Both the position numbers and the translations under genes were made by a program. Positions 36,900-45,119 of a stretch of 64,000 nucleotides of DNA are shown piece after piece. Numbering within the stretch: the first letter of the stretch is position 1; each line of letters begins with the position of its first letter. The DNA lies in the NCBI RefSeq assembly GCF_001611795.1, contig NZ_CP015098.1:8990001-9054000 (forward strand), written 5' to 3'. Under the pieces are notes generated by a model. It made no database searches. It saw only the letters and a program-made list of their open reading frames with translations, and was not told the origin of the DNA. This DNA is from Streptomyces qaidamensis (GTDB lineage Bacteria; Actinomycetota; Actinomycetes; Streptomycetales; Streptomycetaceae).

Positions 36900-38222
36900 T
36901 CAGCGCAGCGGCTTGTCCAGAACCGCCTTGCGGTGGCTGAAGGTCTCGATGGAGTAGGGGCCGTGGTAGTTGCCCATGCCGCTCTCTCCCACCCCGCCGA
37001 ACGGCAGGTCGGAGACGGTGAGATGAGCGAGCGGCAGGCCGTGGCCCAGGCCGCCCGAGGAGGTCTCGGCGGCGAACCGAAGCCGCGTCCTGTCGGACTC
37101 GCTGAAGACGTACAGGGCGAGCGGCTTGTCCCGGTCGTTGATGAAGTCGATCGCCTCGTCGAGGCCGGAGACGGTGACGATCGGGAGGATGGGGCCGAAG
37201 ATTTCCTCGCGCATGACGGGCGCGTCGGGGGCGACGTCGGCAAGGACGGTGGGCGCGATGTACTTCGCCGCGCGGTCGCTCGTGCCGCCCACTACAGTGC
37301 GGCCGGAGTCGAGCAGGCCGGTGAGCCGGTCGAAGTGACGTTCGTTGATGATCCGCCCGTACTCGCCGGAGGCTGCCGGGTCGCTGCCGTACAGCGCGTT
37401 CACGGCGTTCGCGAGCAGCGGTTCCAGAGCCGCCGCGGTATCCGGATCAGTCAGGACGTAGTCGGGGGCGACGCAGGTCTGTCCGGCGTTCAGGAACTTG
37501 CCGCGGGTCAGCCGGTCCGCGACGACGGCCAGGTCGGTGTCGCGGTCGACGAACGCCGGTGACTTGCCGCCGAGTTCGAGGGTGACCGGGGTGAGGTGCT
37601 CGGCGGCGGCACGCAGCACGATACGGCCGACCGTGCCGTTGCCGGTGTAGAAGATGTGGTCGAAACGCTCGGCCAACAGGGCCGTGGTCTCGGGCACCCC
37701 GCCCTCCACCACGGCGACCGCGTCGGTGTCGAGGTACGCCGGCAGCAGCCGGGCCAGGACGGCGGACGTGGCGGGGGCCAGCTCGCTCGGCTTGGCGATC
37801 ACCGCATTGCCGGCGGCCAGGGCACCGACCACGGGGGTGAGCAGGAGCTGGGCCGGGTAGTTCCAGGGCGCGATGACCAGGACGACGCCGAGGGGATCGT
37901 ACTGCGTCCAGACCGCCACGTCGGCGCCGAGGTGAGCCGGGGCCGGGGCGGGCTCCGGGCGCAGCCAGTCGGCGAGGTGGTCGAGGGTGTGGTCGATCTC
38001 GCGCACGGTGAAGTCGATCTCGGTTCGGAAGGCCTCTGTGGCGCTCTTGCCCAGGTCGGTGTGGAGAGCGGCTGCCAGGTCCGTGCCGTTCTCGGTGAGC
38101 ATGTCCCGCAGTCGGCGCAATTGGGTCATGCGCCACTCGGCCGGCTTGGTCCGGCCGGTACGGAAGGTGGCGCGCAGGCGGGCGACGACAGCGGCGGGCT
38201 GCTCAGGGGCGGAGTGGTTCAC
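36900..38222 (-). CDS. Aldehyde dehydrogenase (class 3-like)
   Basis: A 440-residue NAD(P)-dependent aldehyde dehydrogenase. IAPWNYPAQLLLTPVVGALA is the catalytic Asn region, TLELGGKSP carries the general base Glu, and LNAGQTCVAPDYVL holds the nucleophilic Cys. The length and GGVGESGMGNYHG C-terminal block fit the short class 3/coniferyl-aldehyde-type branch. GTG start at 38222 with GAGG 5 bases upstream. The aldehyde substrate is unknown; an AT-rich stretch upstream (about 38245-38270) is a likely promoter. Confidence 0.93.
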   Translation of the reverse strand: MNHSAPEQPAAVVARLRATFRTGRTKPAEWRMTQLRRLRDMLTENGTDLAAALHTDLGKSATEAFRTEIDFTVREIDHTLDHLADWLRPEPAPAPAHLGADVAVWTQYDPLGVVLVIAPWNYPAQLLLTPVVGALAAGNAVIAKPSELAPATSAVLARLLPAYLDTDAVAVVEGGVPETTALLAERFDHIFYTGNGTVGRIVLRAAAEHLTPVTLELGGKSPAFVDRDTDLAVVADRLTRGKFLNAGQTCVAPDYVLTDPDTAAALEPLLANAVNALYGSDPAASGEYGRIINERHFDRLTGLLDSGRTVVGGTSDRAAKYIAPTVLADVAPDAPVMREEIFGPILPIVTVSGLDEAIDFINDRDKPLALYVFSESDRTRLRFAAETSSGGLGHGLPLAHLTVSDLPFGGVGESGMGNYHGPYSIETFSHRKAVLDKPLR

Positions 38223-38695
38223 GAGTACCTCACAGGCTCACAGTCAGATGTATATACCAACCTTCTGCCCGCTCCCCTGCATTCCAGAGATTCCGTACCG
38301 CATCGGTGCCGTGTGTCACAACCGGCCGGGATGCACTGGGGCGGGCGATCTCCTGTGGGATGACGTGAGTTCCTTCTTCGACCCGGACGTCATGGGATCA
38401 TTCGGGAGATCGGGCGGCGGCTGGGCATGCCCGTGCTGGTAGACCCGGAAGGTTTCGCAGACCGACAGGTCAGGTGACTGCGGCCGAGGCTGCGGTTCGA
38501 GGACGGTGCCGTCGAGGAGCGTCGCGAACAGCGCATCGGCCCGGCGGGGCGTCTGGCGAGGCAGAGCAGGGCCTGAGGGTGGTGCTCGCCCTGCTCGGAG
38601 AGGAATGGGCCCGTTTGAGTTGCTTCTGAACCTGAACGAGTGATGTCGGGGCGTTCGCCAGATCCAAGGCTCCTGGTCCGGTACTGCTGGGGGCT
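38223..38695. other. Intergenic region between ALDH and the IS cluster
   Basis: No supported gene. The left end of the IS630-family element must lie within or near this stretch, but the inverted repeat could not be fixed by eye. Confidence 0.4.
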
Positions 38696-39606
38696 GTGAG
38701 GTATGCGCAAGGTGGGGGCTTCACCGACACCGAAAGGGCTGCTCGTGAGCGAGTGCGTCTGGATGCGGTGGTCCGGTTCGAGGCTGGGCAGACGACCAGA
38801 GCCGTCGCGACCGCGCTCAGGGTGTCGGAACGGTCGGTGGAACGGTGGCGACGTCAGTGGCGTGAGGGCGGTGCACCTGGTGTCGCCTCGAAAGGATCGC
38901 CTGGCCGCTCCCGGCTATCCGACGGCCAAATTTCCAGACTGGAAAGAAAGTTGGAGCGCGGTCCACTCGCGCATGGCTGGGCGGATCAGCGGTGGACGTT
39001 GGCCCGTGTGAAGACCTTGATCGGTCGGATGTTCCACGTCTCCTACACCGTGGAGGGCACGTGGCGATTGTTGAAGCGGCACGGCTGGTCGTGGCAGCAG
39101 CCGGCACGGCGAGCGATCGAGCGCGACGACGACGCGGTGGACCTCTGGAAGAAGGAGGTCTGGCCGCGGGTAAAAGCACCGCGGCGGCCTGCGACGGATG
39201 GATCGTCTTTGAGGACGAGGCCGGTCAGTCGCTGACGCCGCCGCGGGACAGGACCTGGAGCCGCAGGGGCTGCACCCCGGTGGTCCGCGTACGCGGCCGA
39301 GGCTCAGGCCGGGTATCGATAGCAGGCATGACCTGCCACAAGCTCGGCGAGCGGTCCCGGCTCTTATACTCCGTCCGCGAGTACACCGGACGCAAGGACC
39401 AACCCAAAGGCTTCGGCTGGCGCGACTTCCGCGACCTGCTGATCCGTGCACGCACCCAGCTCGGCGGCCCGATCGTCCTTGTCTGGGGCAACGTCCGCTT
39501 GCACCTGACCAAGCCCCTGCAAGAGTTCATCGAAGCGAACGCAGACTGGCTCACGGTCTTCCAGCTGCCTACCTACGCGCCTGACCTGAACCCGCAAGAA
39601 GCTATC

Positions 39607-39631
39607 GGGTCTGCCGCACGATCGGGTGACA
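39607..39631 (+). repeat. IS3 left terminal inverted repeat
   Basis: Begins GGGTCTG and ends TCGGGTGACA. It matches the complement of 40846-40870 at 21 of 25 positions. Confidence 0.9.
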
Positions 39632-39675
39632 TCTGAACTGGCTTGCCCTGTGGGGTGGGTGGGAAGGATGTCGCT

Positions 39676-39984
39676 GTGCCCAAGCCTTATCCGGAGGAGT
39701 TCCGTCAGGACGTCGTGCGTGTCGCGAGGAACCGCGGGCCGGGTGTGACGGTCGAGCAGGTGGCCACCGATTTCGGAGTCCATCCGATGACGTTGTGGAA
39801 GTGGATGCGTCGCGCGGACATCGACGACGGGACCAAGCCCGGAACGACCAGCCAGGAGAGCGCAGAGCTTCGGCAAGCGCGTCGGCGGATCAAGCTGCTG
39901 GAGCAGGAGAACGAGGTCCTGCGGCGGGCCGCGGCCTATCTGTCGCAGGCCCATCTGCCGGGAAAAGGATCTACCCGCTCGTGA
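39676..39984 (+). CDS. IS3-family transposase OrfA
   Basis: 102 residues from a GTG with AAGGA 7-8 bases upstream. The helix-turn-helix VTVEQVATDFGVHPMTLWKW is followed by a leucine-zipper-like segment (ARRRIKLLEQENEVLRRAAA). It binds the IS ends and forms the N-terminal part of the OrfAB fusion made by frameshifting. Confidence 0.92.
   Translation: MPKPYPEEFRQDVVRVARNRGPGVTVEQVATDFGVHPMTLWKWMRRADIDDGTKPGTTSQESAELRQARRRIKLLEQENEVLRRAAAYLSQAHLPGKGSTRS
39960..39966 (+). other. Programmed -1 frameshift site (GGGAAAA)
   Basis: The heptamer reads G GGA AAA in the OrfA frame, the X XXY YYZ pattern. A -1 slip joins OrfA (LPGK) to the OrfB frame (RIYPLVK), 15-20 bases before the OrfA stop. Confidence 0.8.
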
Positions 39985-40838
39985 AGGAGCTGACCAGGGA
40001 CGGGGTGCCCGTCACGGTGACGTGCCGGGTGCTGAAGCTCGCCAGACAGCCCTACTACCGCTGGCTGGACCAGCCGGTGACCGACGCCATGCTGGAGGAG
40101 GCGTATCGCGCGAACGCGCTGTTCGACGCGCACCGTGACGATCCGGAGTTCGGCTACCGCTTCCTGGCCGACGAAGCGCGTAGCGCCGGGGCCGTGATGG
40201 CGGACCGGACTGCATGGCGGATCTGCCGGGACAACCGCTGGTGGAGCGTGTTCGGCAAGAAGCGCGGCAAGGGCAAGAAGGCCGGCCCGCCGGTGCACGA
40301 CGACCTCGTCCGCCGGGACTTCACCGCGACCTGTGCGAACCGGCTGTGGCTCGCCGACATCACCGAGCACGCCACCGGCGAAGGCAAGCTCTATCTCTGC
40401 GCGATCAAGGACGCCTTCAGCAACAGGATCGTGGGCTACTCCATCGACGAGCGGATGAAGTCCCGCCTGGCCGTGACCGCCCTGGACAACGCCGTGGCCC
40501 GGCGCGGAGACGTCGACGGTTGCATTCTGCACAGCGATCGCGGTTCGCAGTTCCGCTCCCGGAAGTTCGTCCGGGCGCTCGACCGCCACCGGATGGCGGG
40601 ATCGATAGGGAGGGTTGGAGCTGCCGGCGACAACGCGGCCATGGAGCCCTTCTTCAGCCTGTTACAGAAGAACGTCCTCGACCGCCGGAGCTGGGCCACC
40701 CGCGAGGAACTGCGGATCGCGATCGTGTCCTGGATCGAGCGGACCTATCACCGGCGCCGCCGACAAGCCTCGCTCGGCCGGTTGACCCCCGTCGAATTCG
40801 AGACCGTCATGACCACGTCGGCTCTCCGGGCCGCGTGA
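39981..40838 (+). CDS. IS3-family transposase OrfB
   Basis: The catalytic part of the IS3 transposase, 285 residues from a GTG that overlaps the OrfA stop (GTGA); in vivo it is probably made mainly as the OrfAB fusion. The rve-type RNase H fold carries D (LWLADITEH), D (ILHSDRGSQF) and E (NAAMEPFFSLLQKNVL). The HTH_21 region (EEAYRANALFDAHRDDPEFG) precedes it. It is intact. Confidence 0.92.
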   Translation: MKELTRDGVPVTVTCRVLKLARQPYYRWLDQPVTDAMLEEAYRANALFDAHRDDPEFGYRFLADEARSAGAVMADRTAWRICRDNRWWSVFGKKRGKGKKAGPPVHDDLVRRDFTATCANRLWLADITEHATGEGKLYLCAIKDAFSNRIVGYSIDERMKSRLAVTALDNAVARRGDVDGCILHSDRGSQFRSRKFVRALDRHRMAGSIGRVGAAGDNAAMEPFFSLLQKNVLDRRSWATREELRIAIVSWIERTYHRRRRQASLGRLTPVEFETVMTTSALRAA

Positions 40839-40845
40839 CCGTACC

Positions 40846-40870
40846 TGTCACCCGAACCTGCATCAGACCC
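40846..40870 (-). repeat. IS3 right terminal inverted repeat
   Basis: The complement starts GGGTCTG and ends TCGGGTGACA, pairing with the left end. It is followed by the duplicated ATC. Confidence 0.9.
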
Positions 40871-41101
40871 ATCTGGTCGCTGGTCAAGCGAGACATCGGC
40901 AACCTCGCCGCCGCTGACCTCGGCCAGATCACCCGCGCCGTGAAGCGCAAGCTCAAGATGCTGCAGTACCGACCGGAGATCATCGACGGCTGCCTCGCCG
41001 GCACCGAACTGGCCCTGGACGCGTGAACACACCGGCCGGCCGAACGGCGATAGGCCAGGCACGGTCGGAGCCAAAAGCCCCTGCTCAGATACGGTGACGG
41101 G

Positions 41102-41464
41102 ATGACCGAGAGCCTGCCTGCCGACGTAGCCGACGTGCTTGCGGCAGTCCTGAACACGGACAATCCGCTTCATGCCGCGCTCCGACGGCAGGTTCCGCAC
41201 CTCAGCGTGCGAGCTCGCTGCACATGCGGGTGCGGTACCGCCTACTTCGAACTCGACACCAGCGAGGTCGAGCCCGCGCCCACCGGCCCCGGCACTGTCG
41301 TGGCGGCCGAAGCGCAGCTCGTCACTGAGGCCGGTGAGTGCCCCGGCGAGGTCCTGGCCTTCACGCAGGGCGGCTACTTGTCGTGGCTAGAAGTCTGTTC
41401 ATGGAGCGACGACATTGACGTGACACTGGCCGCTGCGCGTCACTGGCTGCAGCCACGCTCTTGA
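41102..41464 (+). CDS. Hypothetical protein with CTCGCG cluster
   Basis: A 120-residue acidic protein. RARCTCGCGTAYFEL contains three closely spaced cysteines that could bind a metal. Tryptophan-rich end (YLSWLEVCSWSDDIDV). Similar small proteins occur in Streptomyces without known function. It lies 76 bp beyond the IS630 transposase end, so it may be genuine host DNA at the insertion flank. Confidence 0.65.
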   Translation: MTESLPADVADVLAAVLNTDNPLHAALRRQVPHLSVRARCTCGCGTAYFELDTSEVEPAPTGPGTVVAAEAQLVTEAGECPGEVLAFTQGGYLSWLEVCSWSDDIDVTLAAARHWLQPRS

Positions 41465-41523
41465 TCCCGGACGGCCAGCGCCCAGCGGTTTCCGATCTGC
41501 ACGACACCACGATCCGACCGACA

Positions 41524-41770
41524 TCACGAATTCAAGTTCAGTTGCTTCCTCGTCCAGCGGTTGTTCGCCGCGATTCGAGGAGCCCGCGCTGCGGGCCGCG
41601 GGGTGAGACCGGCGTAGGCGGCGAGATGACCGAAAGAGCCCTCTCGGTGTCGCGCCGCGACCCGAGAGGCGACCTGCCGGGCGTCGACGAAGCCGGGCAG
41701 GTACGGGCCGTGGCGCCGCACGCGGTACTCGGCATGACAAGCTGTGCTTTCCAACGCCCGAGCCCAGGAG
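41524..41770 (-). pseudogene. Possible transposase remnant (IS110-like)
   Basis: The minus-strand frame includes REGSFGHLAAYAGLTPRPAA and AANNRWTRKQL, vaguely like the C-terminal region of IS110-type transposases (LAAYAGLAP). There is no start and no catalytic region. Weakly supported. Confidence 0.25.
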
Positions 41771-41776
41771 GTCACC

Positions 41777-42019
41777 ATGGCCGCAGAGTCTCCATCACCC
41801 GAAGGTTCGGAGTCGGCTGACGCCGAGAGCCCTGCCCTCACGCCCGACGCTGACGGTCAATACGATCTGAAGCGCAAGTTCCGGGAGGCTCTGGCCCGCA
41901 AGCGCGGTATGCAGGCGGATGCCGCCGACCTCGCTGCGAATCCTCACGCGTCAAAGATCCGCGGCGCGCACGGACCGGCTGCCAACCAGCGGTCGTTCCG
42001 GCGTAAGAGCGGCGGCTGA
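41777..42019 (+). CDS. DUF5302 family protein
   Basis: An 80-residue, highly charged actinobacterial protein. ATG at 41777 with AGGAGG 5 bases upstream. The hallmark is YDLKRKFREALARKRGMQAD followed by KIRGAHGPAANQRSFRRKSG. Function unknown; members are small and often abundant, probably disordered at the N-terminus. Confidence 0.9.
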   Translation: MAAESPSPEGSESADAESPALTPDADGQYDLKRKFREALARKRGMQADAADLAANPHASKIRGAHGPAANQRSFRRKSGG

Positions 42020-42207
42020 GCCTGGAACGGCCGCTGGATGAGACTCGGCAGGACACGGCCCGGCAATCGTGCCGATGAGGTGGGCTGTGCCCTGCCGGGT
42101 GGCAAGGGAAGGCCTGCCGGAGCGCCACGCCGGCGGCCGAACCCACCTGGCGCCCCTTCAGACGGCGTGAGCTGCTCGGGAGGCAGCTACTGGCCGCTCC
42201 CATCCTC

Positions 42208-42235
42208 CTCCCGGGCCCTCTCATGGGCCCGGGAG
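42208..42235. terminator. Bidirectional terminator hairpin
   Basis: Perfect 11-bp stem (CTCCCGGGCCC and complement) with a 6-base loop, between the convergent DUF5302 and cyclophilin genes. The rest of 42020-42296 holds no supported gene. Confidence 0.8.
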
Positions 42236-42296
42236 CCATCCGCGGCATACGGCCCGATTCGGTCACCCCGACTACGGGCCCGCAAGCGGCGTACGG

Positions 42297-42794
42297 TCAG
42301 AGAGCGCCGCAGTCGGCGATGGTGATGGTGGCCGAGGTACGGCCGGACCGTGAGCCGTAGCTCTCGATCTTCCGCACGAGTTCCATGCTGCTCTCGTCGG
42401 CGACCTCACCGAACACGACGTGCTTGCCGTCAAGCCACGACGTCACGATCGTGGTGATGAAGAACTGCGAGCCGTTCGTGTTCGGGCCGGCGTTGGCCAT
42501 GGAGAGCTGGCCGGGCTTGGTGTGCTTGAGCGTGAAGTTCTCGTCGGCGAACTTCTCGCCATAGATGCTCTTGCCGCCGGTGCCGTCGCCACGGGTGAAG
42601 TCGCCGCCCTGGAGCATGAACTCCGGGATGACCCGGTGGAAGGACGAGCCCTTGTAACCGAAGCCCTTCTCTCCGGTCGCCAGCGCGCGGAAGTTCTCCA
42701 CGGTCTTGGGGGCGACGTCGTCGAACAGGTTCATGTTGATCCGGCCGGCGGGAACGTCGTCGATGGTGATGTCAAAGAAGACCTTGATAGTCAT
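42297..42794 (-). CDS. Peptidyl-prolyl cis-trans isomerase, cyclophilin type
   Basis: A 165-residue single-domain cyclophilin that isomerises X-Pro bonds in the cytoplasm. Active-site residues lie in FHRVIPEFMLQGGDF and MANAGPNTNGSQFFIT, with the Trp of TSWLDGKHVVFGEV. ATG at 42794 starts MTIKVFFDITIDD, with a G-rich ribosome site just upstream. Length and motifs match the usual bacterial PpiA/B-type proteins. Confidence 0.95.
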   Translation of the reverse strand: MTIKVFFDITIDDVPAGRINMNLFDDVAPKTVENFRALATGEKGFGYKGSSFHRVIPEFMLQGGDFTRGDGTGGKSIYGEKFADENFTLKHTKPGQLSMANAGPNTNGSQFFITTIVTSWLDGKHVVFGEVADESSMELVRKIESYGSRSGRTSATITIADCGAL

Positions 42795-42829
42795 GCCCCC
42801 ATCTTGACATCTGGCGCCCACCCGGCTGG

Positions 42830-43375
42830 CCCGGGTACCCCGAGGACCCCTCTGCGGGCCTGCAGACCCCGTGGAGGCCTGGTCTTCTCGCGATGGTCAG
42901 CATGATCATCGCCCGGAAAGCCGGGGCTCGGGCAAGGATCCGGCAGGCGGCTTCCTGACCATCCGTGTCCGGCACGCGGGTGGCCATGAGGATGACGTCC
43001 GGGCGCAGGCGTCGGCCGGTCCACAGGATCCGTCGGTTCAGCAGGATCCTTCGGTTCAGCAAGATCCTCCGGTCCGGCAGGATCCGGACGCGGACCGGGT
43101 AGCCGCCGCCCCAGCGGCGATGGGCGCCCAGGTCGCCGCCGTAGACCGCGGCCCGCTCGCGCAGCCCGAGTCGTCCCCGTCCCGCTCCGCGAGCCGGCCT
43201 GGGGCCGGTCGGCTGCGTGGCCGACAGCCCTGCATGCCAGGACGCTTGGTCGGCCGTCCAGGACTTCGACGCGCAGGTGGCGCTGCGCGTACCGCACTCC
43301 CACCTCGGCAGTCGCTCCGTCGCTGTGTTTGCAGGCGTTGATCAGAGCCTCCCCGCCATCGCTACCACACCGCAC
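42830..43375 (-). pseudogene. Decayed two-component system: kinase end fused to receiver start
   Basis: On the minus strand GGEALINACKHSDGATAEVG and, after a frame change, LGLRERAAVYGGDL...WGGGYPVRVRI are the N-box and C-terminal end of a NarX/DesK-type histidine kinase ATPase domain. They run straight into LRPDVILMATRVPDTDGQEA, a NarL-type receiver where the phospho-Asp (usually LMDIRMP) is Ala. The DNA-binding domain is missing. An 18-bp tandem repeat sits at the junction. Confidence 0.65.
43024..43088. repeat. 18-bp tandem repeat, three units plus a partial
   Basis: Units follow CAGGATCCNTCGGTTCAG with a diverged third copy and a partial fourth. They lie exactly between the kinase and receiver relics. 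Confidence 0.9.
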
Positions 43376-43388
43376 TCGGCGGCTGGAA

Positions 43389-43913
43389 GTGGATCAGAAC
43401 AGCAAGGCTTCGACAGTGGTCAACTCCCTGATAGGTCCTGACGAACTGGCGCTTCCGGTCTCGCAAGCGCATGCCCGGGCGCTTGAACTGGCCGATCAGC
43501 TCGACGGCCGGCAGAAGGACGCAGCGTCTGCCCTGCCCGGGTGGAGCCGTGGGCATGTCCTCCAGCACCTCGCCGACAATGCTCGTGCCTTCGAGCGGCA
43601 GGCGCTGGCTGCTCTGCGCGGTGAGCTCATCGACATGTATGACGGCGGTCAGGGGAAGCGAGACCAGTCCATCGAGTGGTGCCGCCCGACCTTGGCCGAA
43701 CTGCGTGAGGACCTGCGTCTGGCCCAGCAGTCACTGGAGGACTCGTGGAGCCGGCTGACGGCAGCGGACTGGCGACGCCCGGTCCGATTTGGTCGTGCCA
43801 CGGCGCTGGATACCGCGCTGGCACGATGGCGAGAGGCGGAAGTCCATGCCGTCGACCTCGCGCTCGGATACCCCCCGCGACTGGTCGCGGCAATTGGGTC
43901 CGTGGCCGCCTGA
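43389..43913 (+). CDS. Maleylpyruvate isomerase-type (DinB-like) protein, shortened
   Basis: 174 residues with the MDMPI-N/DinB-like four-helix fold: AHARALELADQLDGRQKDAA, LPGWSRGHVLQHLADNA (first metal-ligand His region), and WREAEVHAVDLALGYPP (later ligand His). Family members bind a divalent metal and use mycothiol. They are usually about 200-260 residues, so the C-terminal sterol-carrier-like part is absent. The start is uncertain: GTG at 43389 or 43416. Confidence 0.72.
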   Translation: MDQNSKASTVVNSLIGPDELALPVSQAHARALELADQLDGRQKDAASALPGWSRGHVLQHLADNARAFERQALAALRGELIDMYDGGQGKRDQSIEWCRPTLAELREDLRLAQQSLEDSWSRLTAADWRRPVRFGRATALDTALARWREAEVHAVDLALGYPPRLVAAIGSVAA

Positions 43914-44076
43914 CCCCCGCAGATTGAGGTATCCGTCGGCACGCATCCGGAATGTCGTGACGCGTGGAGACTTGACGCACGACCGCCGGGGCTGTGGCTA
44001 CCCGCTGTGACAAACGGAGATTCGTCGACCTCGGCGCGGTCACCGCTGCCGTGCCCTCGTCTGGCTCCGGTCGTGA

Positions 44077-44397
44077 TCAGAGAGCCGGATCCGACGGCCC
44101 CACGATCGCCCGCAGCGCCGCAAGGTGCCCCCGGTAGGCATCTCGGCCTGGCCGGGTCAGGTGCAGCCATACGCGCTGCCGGGTGTCGCGGACGGCCTTG
44201 CGCTGCCCGACGTAGCCGGCGTCCATCAGCACGGTTACGTGCTTGCTCAACGCGGACGCGGACAACTCGAGTTGCTTTTGGACCAAGCCGAACTCCGCCT
44301 CGCCCGCGGCGTCCAGGAGGGCGCAGATGCGCAGTCGGTTCGGGGCGTGGATGGTGGTGTCGAAACCCTCCAGAGGGTCGTGCTTCTCGGCGCTCAC
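44077..44397 (-). CDS. Winged-helix transcriptional regulator (ArsR/MarR-like)
   Basis: A 106-residue one-domain regulator: GFDTTIHAPNRLRICALLDA, then FGLVQKQLELSASALSKHVT (recognition helix) and RVWLHLTRPGRDAYRGHLAA. This is the PF13601-type winged helix often paired with a membrane protein. Its GTG overlaps the stop of the upstream membrane protein gene (GTGA), so they are co-translated. Three matching palindromes at the operon start (44879-44944) suggest autorepression. Signal unknown. Confidence 0.86.
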   Translation of the reverse strand: MSAEKHDPLEGFDTTIHAPNRLRICALLDAAGEAEFGLVQKQLELSASALSKHVTVLMDAGYVGQRKAVRDTRQRVWLHLTRPGRDAYRGHLAALRAIVGPSDPAL

Positions 44398-44885
44398 GCG
44401 GTCTTTCCGTGCAGGCGGACGAAGGCGAGGTGGAAGCCGACGGACACGGCGACACCGATCAGCGAGGCCGCGACCAGCCACACCGGCCATCCCGTGACGC
44501 GGAACGCGAACGCTGCTCCCACCAGCAACACGGGCAGACCGACGGCGAGTGGCACGGTTGCCCGCTTCGGCAACACGTCCAACCGCAGCGCCACGCCGGT
44601 CTTGTTTCGCCAACTCTTGGCCGCGACGGCGAAGAGCGCCCCGTACACCGCGGTGATCACCAGCATGATGCCCACCCAGGCGGGGCCAGGCAGCAGCCAG
44701 TCCGGCTCGGCCATGACGCCTCCGTAGGTGATCGGCAGCGCGGCAACGTAGAGCGTGAGCGTGATGAAGAACCAGGTCGGCCACGGTGTGGCCGACAGCG
44801 TTGCGGCGGAGGCCCGGATGCGCTCGGTGTCGGACAGCGCGGAACGGGCCTGCTCTGGCGTCAGTCGTACCCCGTGAGTTTCCAT
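44394..44885 (-). CDS. Integral membrane protein paired with a winged-helix regulator
   Basis: A 163-residue protein with four membrane helices (TPWPTWFFITLTLYVAALPI, WVGIMLVITAVYGALFAVA, TVPLAVGLPVLLVGAAFAF, VWLVAASLIGVAVSVGFHLA). The N-terminus has a helical segment LTPEQARSALSDTERIR. No clear Shine-Dalgarno, so translation may be leaderless. The start codon lies inside the first of three palindromes, so repressor binding would directly block expression. Function unknown. Confidence 0.8.
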   Translation of the reverse strand: METHGVRLTPEQARSALSDTERIRASAATLSATPWPTWFFITLTLYVAALPITYGGVMAEPDWLLPGPAWVGIMLVITAVYGALFAVAAKSWRNKTGVALRLDVLPKRATVPLAVGLPVLLVGAAFAFRVTGWPVWLVAASLIGVAVSVGFHLAFVRLHGKTA

Positions 44886-44944
44886 GACGGAAAGAGTAGC
44901 CGCTGGTTTCCAGTACGGAAAGGGGAGAGTTTCCAATATGGCAA
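44879..44944. promoter_or_regulatory. Three operator palindromes TTTCCA-N4-GGAAA
   Basis: Copies at 44879-44893 and 44907-44921 are exact (TTTCC-N5-GGAAA); a third at 44930-44944 has one mismatch (GGCAA). Each is preceded by G and has A after TTTCC. Centres are 28 and 23 bp apart. They cover the start codon and upstream region of the membrane protein/winged-helix operon. Probable autoregulatory sites. Confidence 0.72.
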
Positions 44945-45119
44945 GCGAGCGGCACGCTCGCTTGGGGTTTGTCTCTAGATGCCGTGGCCGTCCGCAACTA
45001 CAGCGGCGCCGGCGTAGGTGAAGGCGCCGGCCAGGGGGGGACTGAACGGACACACCTGGCCCGGTGCCGGTCCTATAACCCGTTGACGGGCGAGCCGCCC
45101 GGTGCCGACGATCAGACGC

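Larger units (their letters stand above)
39607..40870 (+). mobile_element. Complete IS3-family insertion sequence, 1264 bp
   Basis: Bounded by imperfect terminal inverted repeats (21 of 25 bases match, outer end GGGTCTG) and flanked by a 3-bp target duplication ATC (39604-39606 and 40871-40873). Contains orfA and orfB in -1 relation with a GGGAAAA slippery heptamer. All three DDE residues are present, so it looks competent to move. Its target is the older IS630 copy. Confidence 0.93.
38696..41026 (+). mobile_element. IS630-family element, interrupted by IS3
   Basis: An IS630-type transposase spans 38696-39606 and 40871-41026, split by a 1264-bp IS3-family insertion. Removing 39607-40873 restores a continuous frame across the join (QEAIWSLVK). 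Only the transposase-coding extent is given; the element's ends and TA target duplication were not located. Confidence 0.85.
38696..41026 (+). pseudogene. IS630-family transposase, split and mutated
   Basis: The N-terminal frame (GTG 38696) has the helix-turn-helix TTRAVATALRVSERSVERWR and then VDLWKKEVWPRVK. A -1 shift at the AAAA run 39172-39175 moves to the catalytic frame: DGWIVFEDEAGQS (first Asp), VLVWGNVRLH and YAPDLNPQE. The second catalytic Asp of the usual VWDN motif is Gly (GGC), so the protein was probably already inactive before IS3 entered. The C-terminal part (IWSLVKRDIGNLAAADLGQI ... ALDA) resumes after the IS3 element. The -1 site may be natural, as in other IS630 elements. 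Confidence 0.85.

Noticed and set aside
38600..38700. Inverted repeats of the IS630 element
   Set aside because: I compared sequence left of 38696 with sequence right of 41026 and found only partial matches, not enough to set the ends.
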